Origin: JBMHDW01 sp049889175
GTDB lineage: Bacteria; Pseudomonadota; Gammaproteobacteria; Comchoanobacterales; Comchoanobacteraceae
Length of the DNA stretch: 64,000 bases
Assembly (NCBI GenBank): GCA_049889175.1
Contig: JBMHDW010000002.1
Location: 1-64,000 of the forward strand
Direction of reading: 5' to 3'
Part shown: positions 32,218-41,183 of the stretch, one piece after another
Numbering within the stretch: position 1 is the stretch's first letter
How the letters are laid out: each line of letters begins with the position of its first letter
Notes under the pieces: model-generated
The model's input: the letters and a program-made list of their open reading frames with translations, nothing else
Databases searched by the model: none
What the model was told of the DNA's origin: nothing
Translations under genes and position numbers: made by a program

Positions 32218-33456
32218 TTGCCTTATTCTGAATTATTATTTATTATTACTCTCCTGATTGGGTTTTTTATGGCATTTGCTATTGGCTCTAATGATGTAGC
32301 AAACACAATGGGTACAGCAGTTGGATCTCGATCTATCTCTATTCGAAATGCCATTATTTTAGCAGCTATTTTTGAAGGTTTGGGTGCTTTTTTAGCTGGT
32401 TCTCAAGTGACAGAAAGCGTTCGTGGACAGTTTTTTTCACTCTCGTACTTCAGTGATCAACCTATGGTCTTGGTCATAGGGATGCTTTCCGCGCTTTTGG
32501 CATCTGGCATTTGGCTCATTTTAGCAACACGATATGGTTGGCCTGTATCAACAACGCATTCTATTATTGGTTCATTATTAGGTTTTGCGTTAATGACAGT
32601 TCCTCATAATATAAATTTTGTTTTTTTTCAGAATGTTACTGTTGTATGGTTGATAGCTCCATTGATAGCTGTGGTGTTCAGCTACTTGCTTATGAAAATG
32701 ATGGTTAAACAGTTGTTTAATCAAATCGACCCACTGAGATCTGCTCAAAAAGTATTACCTGTTTACCTTTTTATCATTACGTATGTCATTTATTCTATGA
32801 TTGTTTTTCATGGTTTATGGGCATTATCTTGGTATTCAGTCAGTTTAGGCTTAATGATTAGTACTATCAGTGTTTTCGTTTATAAACGCTATGAAGTTAA
32901 TATCATGAGCCATACTAAAATGGATCCTTATCAAAGAATAGAGTATGTATTTACCATCTTTACGGTGCTGACAGCAGGTATGATGGCATTTTCTCATGGT
33001 TCAAATGATGTAGCTAATGCGATTGGGCCAGTTGCAACCGTGCTTGATGCATTGTATCGTCCTGATTATTTAGTGGGTAACCATGTAACCGTGGTACCGT
33101 GGTATCTTCTGGCCCTTGGTGCAATAGGCATTGTGAGTGGTCTTGCTATTTATGGCTACAGAATCATAGAAACAGTTGGTAAGAAAATTACGTATTTATC
33201 ACCGTCACGAAGTTTTTGTGCCCAACTATCAACATCGATCATTGTTATGATTGCGTCCTATTTTGGTTTTCCTGTTTCAACAACCCAAATACTTGTAGGC
33301 GCAATTGTTGGAGTGGGTTTCGCACGTGGTATTGCAGCACTTAACTTTGATGTTGTAAAAGGTATATTTATGTCTTGGGTTATTACATTGCCTGCTGGAG
33401 CTTTAATAACGATTTGTATTTTCAAAACCATGACACTGGTAGGGTGGATGTTATGA
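32218..33456 (+). CDS. pit: Low-affinity inorganic phosphate transporter (Pit family)
   Basis: Multi-pass membrane phosphate transporter. The two signature repeats are FAIGSNDVANTMGTAVGSR near the N-terminus and FSHGSNDVANAIGPVA in the second half, with WPVSTTHSIIG and FPVSTTQILVG also duplicated. The TTG at 32218, after GGCGAGGTAAAG, is the likely start because the frame upstream overlaps the DUF47 gene. The stop overlaps apaH (ATGA). Confidence 0.9.
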   Translation: MPYSELLFIITLLIGFFMAFAIGSNDVANTMGTAVGSRSISIRNAIILAAIFEGLGAFLAGSQVTESVRGQFFSLSYFSDQPMVLVIGMLSALLASGIWLILATRYGWPVSTTHSIIGSLLGFALMTVPHNINFVFFQNVTVVWLIAPLIAVVFSYLLMKMMVKQLFNQIDPLRSAQKVLPVYLFIITYVIYSMIVFHGLWALSWYSVSLGLMISTISVFVYKRYEVNIMSHTKMDPYQRIEYVFTIFTVLTAGMMAFSHGSNDVANAIGPVATVLDALYRPDYLVGNHVTVVPWYLLALGAIGIVSGLAIYGYRIIETVGKKITYLSPSRSFCAQLSTSIIVMIASYFGFPVSTTQILVGAIVGVGFARGIAALNFDVVKGIFMSWVITLPAGALITICIFKTMTLVGWML

Positions 33457-34298
33457 CTGACTTCGTGATAGGTGATATTCATGGTTGTTTTGAGGAATTT
33501 TTGGAGTTAATACACACTATTCGTTTTAATCCAGACTCGGACCATCTCTTTTTTACTGGTGATATTGTGAATCGTGGTATGGACTCTTGTGGTATACTTG
33601 ATTGGTTGCTCGCGCATAAGTCATGCAGCACAGTGGTTTTGGGTAACCATGATATACATGTTTTAGCTTATGCTAATCAGGTTCCTTTAGCCCCTATCTC
33701 AGAGTCATTTGATGTGATATTAGCTCATCCTAATGCATCAAAGTGGCTTCATATGATGCAACAATGGCCACTATGGGTTCAGCTGCCTAATCATATTCAA
33801 ATGGTTCATGCTGCGATCAATTCAACGTGGAAACCTAAGATGTTACAAAGATTAGTTGGCGATATTAGTCAAGAAATGAGTAGTAATATTAAGCAATTTT
33901 TATGTGGTTATTATGAATTTATGAAAAACTACAGTGGACGTTTGTTTTGGGATAATGCTTGGAGTTCACAGGAAAAGTGGGATAATAATCAACTTTTTAC
34001 TGCGTTGTTTATTTTAACAAAAGCAAGATATTTAAAAAAGGCGGATCAAGGTGTTCACTATCATGCTAAGCGGTCAGATCACCCTAGTAAACGATCTGTG
34101 GATGATGGATGGCAGCCTTGGTATCAATTGCACCCAGAAAAAAGCGATAAAATATACTTTGGGCACTGGGCCTTACTTGCTGGACAAAGTGAGCATTTAA
34201 GTTGTATTTCTATAGATGGTGGTTGTGTTCATGGTGGGAAATTAATCATTGAAAACATCTCAAGTGGCATAAGACATGATGTTTCTAGATTTTATTAA
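33453..34298 (+). CDS. apaH: Bis(5'-nucleosyl)-tetraphosphatase, symmetrical
   Basis: Hydrolyses Ap4A to ADP. It is a calcineurin-like metallophosphatase with FVIGDIHGCFEEF, FTGDIVNRGMDS, VVLGNHDIHVLA, and the late IYFGHWALLAG and SIDGGCVHGG. Length 281 matches ApaH. The ATG at 33453 shares an ATGA junction with pit. Confidence 0.93.
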   Translation: MTDFVIGDIHGCFEEFLELIHTIRFNPDSDHLFFTGDIVNRGMDSCGILDWLLAHKSCSTVVLGNHDIHVLAYANQVPLAPISESFDVILAHPNASKWLHMMQQWPLWVQLPNHIQMVHAAINSTWKPKMLQRLVGDISQEMSSNIKQFLCGYYEFMKNYSGRLFWDNAWSSQEKWDNNQLFTALFILTKARYLKKADQGVHYHAKRSDHPSKRSVDDGWQPWYQLHPEKSDKIYFGHWALLAGQSEHLSCISIDGGCVHGGKLIIENISSGIRHDVSRFY

Positions 34299-34310
34299 TG
34301 AGGAGAATAA

Positions 34311-35003
34311 TTGAGTGACATTAAAATTTGTGACCAAACAATAGATGATCTTAAAGAAAAGATTTTAGCAACACAAGTTCTCGGGATAGGTACAGGTAGA
34401 ACGGTCGAAGCTTGTTTGCTAAGGTTGTGGAATGATCAAGAGATTCAAAATCATTTAAAGGAAATAAACTGTGTTTCCAGTTCACAACGGACAACCTTAT
34501 TTATACAAAAGATTACTCAAGATAAACTTGAGTTGGTAAATCATAACTTATCTGATCGAATCGATATGTATCTTGATGGCGCAGACGTTATCAATCACCA
34601 AGGCTTAACATTAAAAGGCCTTGGAGGTGCGATGGTATTTGAAAAAGTATTGGCGTATCAAGCAAAACTTTTTTATTGCGTGATTCAACCGAGTAAATTT
34701 GGTCATTTTACTTTCGATCATATACTCCCTATTGCAGTTATTCCGAGTGCTCGATCATCTGTTGCACGACATATTTTAACAGAGCTTCCCGAATGTATTA
34801 TGAATTACCGCGTTGGCTCAATTACTGATGAGGGTTGTCATATTATTGATCTTCAAGGTTTAGATTTTCAAAAACCTCTGGCTTTAGAGGCCTTTCTTAA
34901 CAATATTCCAGGTTGCGTAGGTCATGGTCTTTTCGCAAAAAGAATACCCAACGGCGTTTGGCTAGATAATGGAGTAACTACAACTAAGATGGACTTTCAT
35001 TAG
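34311..35003 (+). CDS. rpiA: Ribose-5-phosphate isomerase A
   Basis: Interconverts ribose 5-phosphate and ribulose 5-phosphate. Recognisable motifs are GIGTGRTVEA, SSSQRTT, DMYLDGADVIN, LKGLGGAMVFEK, IPSARSSVAR and the C-terminal PGCVGHGLFAKR. Compared with E. coli, DGADEIN reads DGADVIN and the glycine loop KGGGG reads KGLGG. The catalytic Asp pair, Lys, Glu and downstream Lys (QPSK) are retained. TTG start after GAGGAGAATAA. It ends the long plus-strand run and overlaps DUF2203 by 20 bp. Confidence 0.9.
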   Translation: MSDIKICDQTIDDLKEKILATQVLGIGTGRTVEACLLRLWNDQEIQNHLKEINCVSSSQRTTLFIQKITQDKLELVNHNLSDRIDMYLDGADVINHQGLTLKGLGGAMVFEKVLAYQAKLFYCVIQPSKFGHFTFDHILPIAVIPSARSSVARHILTELPECIMNYRVGSITDEGCHIIDLQGLDFQKPLALEAFLNNIPGCVGHGLFAKRIPNGVWLDNGVTTTKMDFH

Positions 35004-35427
35004 AGGGCATAGTTAGCTCAGAAATAGATTTTTCATTGTCTTTATGATCTAACCACTGGCAAATTTCTTGGTCACCAACCTGCCATCTCAATGTAATGTC
35101 TTTTTCACCATGCTTACTATTAAAACTTAATAAGCCTTTTTCAATACTATTAATAACAATGCCTTGTTTTTTTATGGTATCAACTTCTTTTTGGATCGTA
35201 GAGAGTAATATTTTTATGCTACTAATGTAATCAATAGTGTCCTCATCATACTCTTCATTTTGGTTAATCATAATAATACTGGGATCAATTTGATTGTTCT
35301 TTAGTTTACTCACCAAGCTACTGACTTGATGATTCATTTGAAAAATGCGCCTAAATGATAATGACACAGAAGGTATGAGGTCATTAGCTTCTTGGATGGT
35401 GAAATATTTCTTTTGCTCAGTTGTCAT
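34984..35427 (-). CDS. DUF2203 family protein, 147 residues
   Basis: KKYFTIQEANDLIPSVSLSFRRI and the later KKQGIVINSIEKGLLSF ... ITLRWQVGDQEICQWLDH match the DUF2203 pattern (YFTxxEANxLLP, GIxVKDxxxGLxDF, CWxLGExxIxxWH). The family has no established function. The middle is probably coiled-coil. Convergent with rpiA, with 20 bp of 3' overlap. Confidence 0.7.
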   Translation of the reverse strand: MTTEQKKYFTIQEANDLIPSVSLSFRRIFQMNHQVSSLVSKLKNNQIDPSIIMINQNEEYDEDTIDYISSIKILLSTIQKEVDTIKKQGIVINSIEKGLLSFNSKHGEKDITLRWQVGDQEICQWLDHKDNEKSISELTMPSNESPS

Positions 35428-35538
35428 GAGTCAAAGTTATCATAGTTGTTCATGTAAGGCAATAATTATATTTAATTGTTTTAAAACATTTTTATAAAAA
35501 TATGCTATATAGATATATAAGTAAAGAATAGGTGCGGT

Positions 35539-37641
35539 ATGGGAAAGAATAAAAATGCCAATAACGAACTAAGTATCCAATGGTTAAAAGATTTTATACG
35601 TTTTTTGAGTGATAATAGTCGATTGATCAGGCTATTACCTTTATCACTTGGTGGTAAAAGCTTATCTGAAGATATTGATGCCAATCAACTTATTAGTGAG
35701 ATTATGGTTCATTTAAAAAACTTTGAGGAAAAAGGGTTTCCAGATGAGAACAGTCTTAAGAAACGATATCATTTTTTAAATCTAGATAGTGTTGATGTAT
35801 TAGAGGAAACATTAACGAGTATTATTATTGAAGCTATATCAAATAAAAAGATATGCGTTTTAGATTGTAATATGGTCAGTCGGTTTAATACGGTAACAAC
35901 ATTATTGGATGAGGGCTATGAGGCTATATTTTCATTGGCATCATTATTGGAGGTTAATGCTTGGGATACAAAAAAATCACCAATAGGATCAGATTCGTAT
36001 ATAGAAAGCAAGCCTGTAAGATCTCATGCTAGAAAACAGATTAGCCACTGGTTGAAAGATACTTTGTCATTGTATGAAAAAAATGATGAGTTTTATTTGC
36101 TGGTGTTAAAAGTTTATCATTTTTTAAGAAGCAAAAATGAGCTTTCAAAGAACGACAAACAAACATTGTGTGATTTGGTGGAAAGCCATTTAAGAGTTCC
36201 AGTATTATTTTATTTTATAGAGCATTATCCAGATAAATGTATTTTTGGTAATAATATTTTATTTAGAGATGATTATAGAATATTTGTGAATCAAGAGTTA
36301 GATTCGGATATGTATGATATTGATCAGAAAGACTATGGATATTATTACAATGAAATTTTCCCATATGTTCGCACAGCTGCTATTCGGTTGATGGTTAATA
36401 AATATCATCATCTTCATTTAACTTTAGCTTCATTTAATTGGCTGGTTGAAATACAAAAAATACATGATGAAGTAACATTTGAAGATATTGAGCAATTTGA
36501 AAAGCAATTGACTAAAGAGATAAAGGTAAGACAGGAAAACATGGAGAAATTTGTAGATCAAATCTATAAAAAAGGATTTAAGCATGGGAAGTTGGTCATT
36601 AAAGGTATAAATGAGCTATCTTTTAATGATCTAACTACATTTGATCAGTTTGTAACTTTAGCAACGATGCTTGGTTGGCCAAACCCTCAAGATGGTACGC
36701 CAGAGATATTGGGTAAGAAAAATAAAAAACACAGAGATTTATGGCAAAAATATAAAAAATTATATAATTTTTGGCAGCATAATCAAGAGAATATGGCGGT
36801 CAGTTTTTCTGAGATGATCGATAGCGCTGGATCAATAATTGAGCAGGCACTGTCTGAGCATCAATTAGACCAAATGCTAAATGTCGAAAATAAAATGTCA
36901 GAATGGCTAAAAGAAGTTGTAACATTATTGATTGTTCCTGATGTTAGGTATTTTAAGAAAAAGATAGAGAAGGGTGCTCAAAAGACAAGGGTATTTAAAA
37001 GATTACCAAGTGTTGATGCGGTACGATCATGTCATAAAAAATTATTAAAAGAGCTTAAAAAGATGGGATACCCCAATGTTAGGGACGACAAATCAAAAGA
37101 AAAAATTGTTACATGGTTTAAACGTCATTTAGTATTACAGCCAGATAAGAATGATCCTAAAATTATTTCAGGTATTAGTGATAAATTTGATGTTAATGAT
37201 TTTTCAATGGTACTCGAGGCAAAGTTGATGGGCGCTCAAGTTCTTACAGCAAACAATGCTATTCAGGATCAGGTTTTTATCGATTGGCGAATTGCTTATT
37301 TCGTTCATGATGCAGACATCATTATTGACAACAGCGATATTGGCTATGAGTTAAATGATGATTTATGGTATTCTCATGCAAGCTTAAACAGTAGTATACG
37401 CAAAAAGATAAAGAGAAAAAGTGTCAGTGATGCTTCAAAAAGCCAAGCACCTCAAAAAAATACACTCTCGCCAAAAACCCCAACGAGAAAGACACAAAGA
37501 TTCTCTAAAACACCGTCTTCTAGTCGATTTAAATCAAAAGTTGATCAGCATCAAAGTCCTTATGGGACACCCGCCAGAAAAGAACCTAAAAGAGAAGGCG
37601 TATTCACAGAAGTAAGAGGGAATAAAACACCTAAAGTTTAG
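35539..37641 (+). CDS. Unknown 700-residue protein with basic Ser/Thr-Pro-rich tail
   Basis: I recognise no family. Residues 1-~610 are mostly helical, soluble and rich in Lys, Asp, Tyr and Asn, with no signal peptide or membrane helix. A weak PIN-like impression exists (VLDCNMV near 107 and EAKLMGAQVLTANN near 560). From about 615 the sequence becomes strongly basic, with RKKIKRKS resembling a nuclear-localisation signal. A tail follows with repeated SP/TP sites (LSPKTPTRK, FSKTPSS, QSPYGTPARK, NKTPKV), a pattern typical of eukaryotic CDK/MAPK-substrate tails and unusual for bacterial proteins. It stands alone between DUF2203 and rnt, with no conserved partner. A host-directed effector is a reasonable guess, not shown. 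Confidence 0.8.
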   Translation: MGKNKNANNELSIQWLKDFIRFLSDNSRLIRLLPLSLGGKSLSEDIDANQLISEIMVHLKNFEEKGFPDENSLKKRYHFLNLDSVDVLEETLTSIIIEAISNKKICVLDCNMVSRFNTVTTLLDEGYEAIFSLASLLEVNAWDTKKSPIGSDSYIESKPVRSHARKQISHWLKDTLSLYEKNDEFYLLVLKVYHFLRSKNELSKNDKQTLCDLVESHLRVPVLFYFIEHYPDKCIFGNNILFRDDYRIFVNQELDSDMYDIDQKDYGYYYNEIFPYVRTAAIRLMVNKYHHLHLTLASFNWLVEIQKIHDEVTFEDIEQFEKQLTKEIKVRQENMEKFVDQIYKKGFKHGKLVIKGINELSFNDLTTFDQFVTLATMLGWPNPQDGTPEILGKKNKKHRDLWQKYKKLYNFWQHNQENMAVSFSEMIDSAGSIIEQALSEHQLDQMLNVENKMSEWLKEVVTLLIVPDVRYFKKKIEKGAQKTRVFKRLPSVDAVRSCHKKLLKELKKMGYPNVRDDKSKEKIVTWFKRHLVLQPDKNDPKIISGISDKFDVNDFSMVLEAKLMGAQVLTANNAIQDQVFIDWRIAYFVHDADIIIDNSDIGYELNDDLWYSHASLNSSIRKKIKRKSVSDASKSQAPQKNTLSPKTPTRKTQRFSKTPSSSRFKSKVDQHQSPYGTPARKEPKREGVFTEVRGNKTPKV

Positions 37642-37690
37642 AGTTCTTAAAAACCTTGACAAACAAATTGACTAATGTCAGGATTTTTCG

Positions 37691-38290
37691 ATGATAACCA
37701 GAAAGTTAAAAAACTTGTTTGCTGGCTTTTTACCCGTGGTAGTTGATGTTGAAACTGCGGGTGTTAACGCTAGTACAGATGCCTTGTTAGAGGTGGCAGC
37801 CTGTGTTTTGGTTATCGACGATGGGCGATTAGTACCAGGCCCTATTTGGCATGAACATATTCAGCCTTTTGAGGGGGCTCATTTAGATCAAGGGGCATTG
37901 TTGATAAATCGAATTATCCCAGATCATCCACTTAGATTTGCGAAAACAGAGTGTGATGCTTTATCTTCCCTTCATGAATTTGTAGAGAAACATCGTGTTG
38001 AGCAAAGCTGTCACAGAGCTATTTTGGTAGGACACAATGCTCACTTTGACCTTGATTTTATCAATGCTGTTTGTAAGCGACTTGGTATTTGCAGTCCATT
38101 TCACCGTTTTAGGGTTTTAGATACAGTAACACTGTCAATGGTTCAATTGGGTGTGTCTGTATTAGCTAAAGCCTTAACTAGAACAAAGCTTGGCTATGAT
38201 GCTGAAGAAGCTCATGGAGCGTTATACGATACGATTCAAACAGCTAAATTGTTTTGTCATCTCTATCATGAGTCTAATTTAAAGTCATAA
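37691..38290 (+). CDS. rnt: Ribonuclease T
   Basis: 3'-5' exoribonuclease that trims tRNA and other stable RNA ends. It is a DEDDh exonuclease: VVDVETAGVNASTDALLE, LVGHNAHFDLDFINA, and the final His/Asp in EEAHGALYDTIQTA. 199 residues fits RNase T. Because both tRNAs in this window lack an encoded CCA, 3' trimming matters for their maturation. The 3' end overlaps the convergent DUF2066 gene by 25 bp. Confidence 0.9.
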   Translation: MITRKLKNLFAGFLPVVVDVETAGVNASTDALLEVAACVLVIDDGRLVPGPIWHEHIQPFEGAHLDQGALLINRIIPDHPLRFAKTECDALSSLHEFVEKHRVEQSCHRAILVGHNAHFDLDFINAVCKRLGICSPFHRFRVLDTVTLSMVQLGVSVLAKALTRTKLGYDAEEAHGALYDTIQTAKLFCHLYHESNLKS

Positions 38291-39255
38291 TGGTTGTCTT
38301 TAACTTTATGTAGTCCAATTTGGCTTAGAATGTTTTCTAATTGGCTGTGTTCACCATGCCATGACACTTTTAATGTGAGTTGGTGGTTGTTAATTTTATT
38401 TATATGGGTGCTTTTGACAAAGTTATTGGCATCTAGTTTCTGACGAATGTATTGAATAACTTTGTAGTTATTGATTTGGTGGATAACAATATCTGATGTG
38501 TGAAACTCTTTAGATTGTGGTCGCAGCATAAGAAAAAATTGATTGATGAGATGGTTAATGCTGTGTTCTGCCAGTTCATCGTACTCATGTGTTCGGTCTA
38601 GCCACTGATTTTTATTTTGGTCGGTATACAAAGTCCATTTTATCTTTTTAAATGAATCAATATCTTCATAGCGACCGAGTAAAACAGCATCAACACCATA
38701 TTTTACTTGGATGAGTTTAAGGGTTTTATTATTTATTTGATGATTGAGGATTTGTGCAATTTTTTGGTTCTCGATATCATCCATTGGAAATGCCAATTGA
38801 AAACCATATTCATCCATTTTGTTTTGAAAAGATGTGGTGATCTTAGTATCTTCATCTGTATGGAGTATTGCAATCTTTTCATCTGGTATAGATTGCATCA
38901 GCCATAGTAATGTTTTAGGTCTTTGATATTCAGGCCAAACAGCCAAGTTCATCTGTGTGATCAGTTTTTTCATTTCTGGTTCTGAAAATTCAGCCAGTAG
39001 ACGTAGCTCATCATTAATAGTTTTCTTCTGGTATTTGACCACAGGAATAGATTCAGCTGCAATATCGGCAAAAAGACTTTCATCAAGTGATATTTGACTG
39101 GTTGCTTTTTTTACAGAAGCAATGAAAGCATTGAAAATGTTGTCTTGTAATGATTTTTGTTGATTATAAGATGTATCAGTGATAAAAATTGACGATTTTG
39201 CCATAAGTGTTAAATGCATCCCAGCAAAAATAATGACAAACAAGCGTAACATCAT
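38266..39255 (-). CDS. DUF2066 family exported protein, 329 residues
   Basis: N-terminal signal peptide (MMLRLFVIIFAGMHLTLMAKS) followed by an alpha/beta region with the family's hallmark segment ending in MNLAVWPEYQRPKTLLWLMQ (pattern W...RPxxLxWL). Function is unestablished for the family; the protein is probably periplasmic. The C-terminal ~70 residues form a separate small domain. Convergent with rnt. Confidence 0.7.
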   Translation of the reverse strand: MMLRLFVIIFAGMHLTLMAKSSIFITDTSYNQQKSLQDNIFNAFIASVKKATSQISLDESLFADIAAESIPVVKYQKKTINDELRLLAEFSEPEMKKLITQMNLAVWPEYQRPKTLLWLMQSIPDEKIAILHTDEDTKITTSFQNKMDEYGFQLAFPMDDIENQKIAQILNHQINNKTLKLIQVKYGVDAVLLGRYEDIDSFKKIKWTLYTDQNKNQWLDRTHEYDELAEHSINHLINQFFLMLRPQSKEFHTSDIVIHQINNYKVIQYIRQKLDANNFVKSTHINKINNHQLTLKVSWHGEHSQLENILSQIGLHKVKDNHYDFKLDS

Positions 39256-39330
39256 GTTAACCCAATTAAAAGATACTATTATATTAACTCAGAGTAGTTC
39301 TGAATAACAATAAAAAAAGTGAATTATTCA

Positions 39331-39359
39331 TTGACCTTGTAAATACCGGGTGGTACTGT
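39331..39359 (+). promoter_or_regulatory. Promoter of ihfB
   Basis: TTGACC (39331-39336) and TACTGT (39354-39359) are separated by 17 bp, giving a transcript start about 55-60 bp before the ihfB ATG. This is a good sigma-70-type match. Confidence 0.6.
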
Positions 39360-39423
39360 AAGAAACTATATAGAAACAACGCCTTGTGCGTATTCCGATT
39401 AACTAAACGAAAGAGAAACAACT

Positions 39424-39777
39424 ATGGTGGTTAAATCCGAACTTATAAATTCTTTATCATATCAGCTTGGTGATGTGCTTCCTTCTCAGGATGTTGAATA
39501 TGGTGTCAATCTAATTCTTAATATCATGAGTAATACACTTGTAGAAGGTGGTTGCATTGAAATTCGAGGCTTTGGTTCATTTAAATTGCGTTATCGTGAA
39601 GAGCGTGTTGCACACAATCCTTCTAATGGTAAAAAGGTAACAACAACTTCAAAATATAGACCGCATTTTAAGCCTGGAAAAGCATTGAGAATGCGTGTTG
39701 ACGAAGGAAAAGCATTTCCTATTAAAGCTAAAGTGAAGTCACGTTCCAATAAGGAAGAGTTAGCTGAAGAAGTTTAA
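39424..39777 (+). CDS. ihfB: Integration host factor beta-like protein with C-terminal extension
   Basis: DNA-bending HU/IHF-family protein. VKSELINSLSYQ, GGCIEIRGFGSFKLRYREER, AHNPSNGKKV and YRPHFKPGKALRMRV match IHF-beta more closely than HU. The protein has 117 residues, with about 20 extra residues after the normal end, a mixed Lys/Glu tail. AAAGAGAAA precedes the ATG; a strong terminator follows. Confidence 0.85.
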   Translation: MVVKSELINSLSYQLGDVLPSQDVEYGVNLILNIMSNTLVEGGCIEIRGFGSFKLRYREERVAHNPSNGKKVTTTSKYRPHFKPGKALRMRVDEGKAFPIKAKVKSRSNKEELAEEV

Positions 39778-39791
39778 TAGCATTGAGTTCA

Positions 39792-39817
39792 AAAGGGCCG
39801 AAAGGCCCTTTTTTTTT
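39792..39817 (+). terminator. Rho-independent terminator after ihfB
   Basis: AAAGGGCC and GGCCCTTT pair around a GAAA tetraloop, followed by a run of T. It lies 15 bp after the ihfB stop. The A run on its left could also serve the convergent dcd transcript. Confidence 0.95.
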
Positions 39818-39827
39818 GCTGTTGGAT

Positions 39828-40400
39828 TTAAACCATTGGATCAGTAATGCCTTCTTGACCTTGGTACTTTCCTTTGCGATCGCGGTAAGAGGTTTCACAT
39901 GCTTCATTTGCTCGTAAGAAGATCATTTGTGCCACACCTTCATTAGCATAAATTTTTGCAGGTAAATTAGTGGTATTAGAAAACTCAAGTGTGACATGTC
40001 CTTCCCATTCAGGTTCAAGGGGGGTGACATTAACAATAATACCACATCGTGCGTATGTTGACTTTCCTAGACAAATGGTGAGTACATCACGAGGAATCTT
40101 AAAATATTCCACTGTTCTGGCAAGTGCAAATGAATTAGGGGGTATTAGGCAGCTATCGTCATTGATTTCGATAAAGCTTTTTTCAGAAAATGCTTTGGGA
40201 TCAACCACAGCAGAGTGAATGTTGGTGAATATTTTAAATTCTGGTGCACAACGAACATCATAACCATAACTACTAACGCCATAACTAATTAATTTTTCAT
40301 TTTTGTGCTGCTTTACTTGTTGGGCAATAAAGGGTGAAATCATCTCTTGTTCATTTGCCATCTTGGTGATCCAGCGATCTGAAAGAATACCTGTGGTCAT
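39828..40400 (-). CDS. dcd: dCTP deaminase
   Basis: Deaminates dCTP to dUTP for thymidylate synthesis. It is a dUTPase-fold trimer subunit: SDRWITKMA start, ISYGVSSYGYDVRC, ALARTVEYFKIP, CLGKSTYARCGIIVNVTPLEPEWEGHVTLEF-type core and the terminal GKYQGQEGITDP. 190 residues is standard. AGGAGATAAA precedes the ATG. Confidence 0.95.
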   Translation of the reverse strand: MTTGILSDRWITKMANEQEMISPFIAQQVKQHKNEKLISYGVSSYGYDVRCAPEFKIFTNIHSAVVDPKAFSEKSFIEINDDSCLIPPNSFALARTVEYFKIPRDVLTICLGKSTYARCGIIVNVTPLEPEWEGHVTLEFSNTTNLPAKIYANEGVAQMIFLRANEACETSYRDRKGKYQGQEGITDPMV

Positions 40401-40473
40401 TTTATCTCCTCATGTTTTTGAACATGGTAGCACGAATTCCCCAGAGCGTCGATGAAATTTTTTTCTGGCTATA

Positions 40474-41103
40474 TTAAATATATTGCTGGATGAGATAGTA
40501 GAACATCATGAAGCCCATGATAAACAAGAATGCACCTGATAATCGAGCGATGAGGCGTAAAATATGAGAGTGTTGAACATATTTCAAAGCTCTGGCAAGT
40601 AGTAACCCCCATAGTGTCATGCCACCAATAATTAACAACCCATCTAAACCTTGCTGAGTAAGGCTGATGTGTTCTTGTGTCGCTGAGTACTGAAACAATG
40701 CTATCCAAGAAAACCATACTATAGGATTTGCAATGCCAAAGCTCATGCCAATGAATAGAGTTCCTGCTGATGCGCTTTTGGGTTGAGTTTTCTGTTGTTC
40801 AATTGGGGAGTACAGCTGCTTAAAACCTTTGACCATAATGAATAATGATCCAAAGCCACTAAGAACGCCTGCAATAATTTGGTAGGCCAAAGTATGTGCT
40901 AAATCAGCACTTAAGTAACTAGCAATCAGTGTCACTGTTAAAATACAAAGAGTGCTTAAGTTAGCACCAAGCCTAATAAGAAAGGCATGGAAACTGTTTT
41001 TGGTGACGCCTTGATGAATCATTTCAAAAGTTATGGGGCCAGGAACTGCTGCTAATAGTAGTCCTTTTGATAATGGATAAATAATATATGGCAAAGCTAA
41101 CAT
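40474..41103 (-). CDS. LysE-family exporter (translocator), 209 residues
   Basis: Six-helix inner-membrane protein of the LysE/RhtB superfamily: the N-terminal helix carries AAVPGPITFEM (PGP motif), and FGIANPIVWFSWIALF matches the conserved NP segment of the second half. Members export amino acids; the substrate cannot be assigned. The ATG at 41103 begins right at the first helix; the longer frame from a TTG at 41145 is less likely. Confidence 0.8.
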   Translation of the reverse strand: MLALPYIIYPLSKGLLLAAVPGPITFEMIHQGVTKNSFHAFLIRLGANLSTLCILTVTLIASYLSADLAHTLAYQIIAGVLSGFGSLFIMVKGFKQLYSPIEQQKTQPKSASAGTLFIGMSFGIANPIVWFSWIALFQYSATQEHISLTQQGLDGLLIIGGMTLWGLLLARALKYVQHSHILRLIARLSGAFLFIMGFMMFYYLIQQYI

Positions 41104-41183
41104 GTTGGTATCGTACCTGACTATTATTAAATAAAAATGAATCAAAAGTTTAGATTAAAATATAAATTTGTTATTATAAAAAG

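Noticed and set aside
37656..37690. TTGACA as the rnt promoter
   Set aside because: A -10 at correct spacing would fall on CAGGAT, a poor match that is also the ribosome-binding site; transcription probably starts elsewhere.
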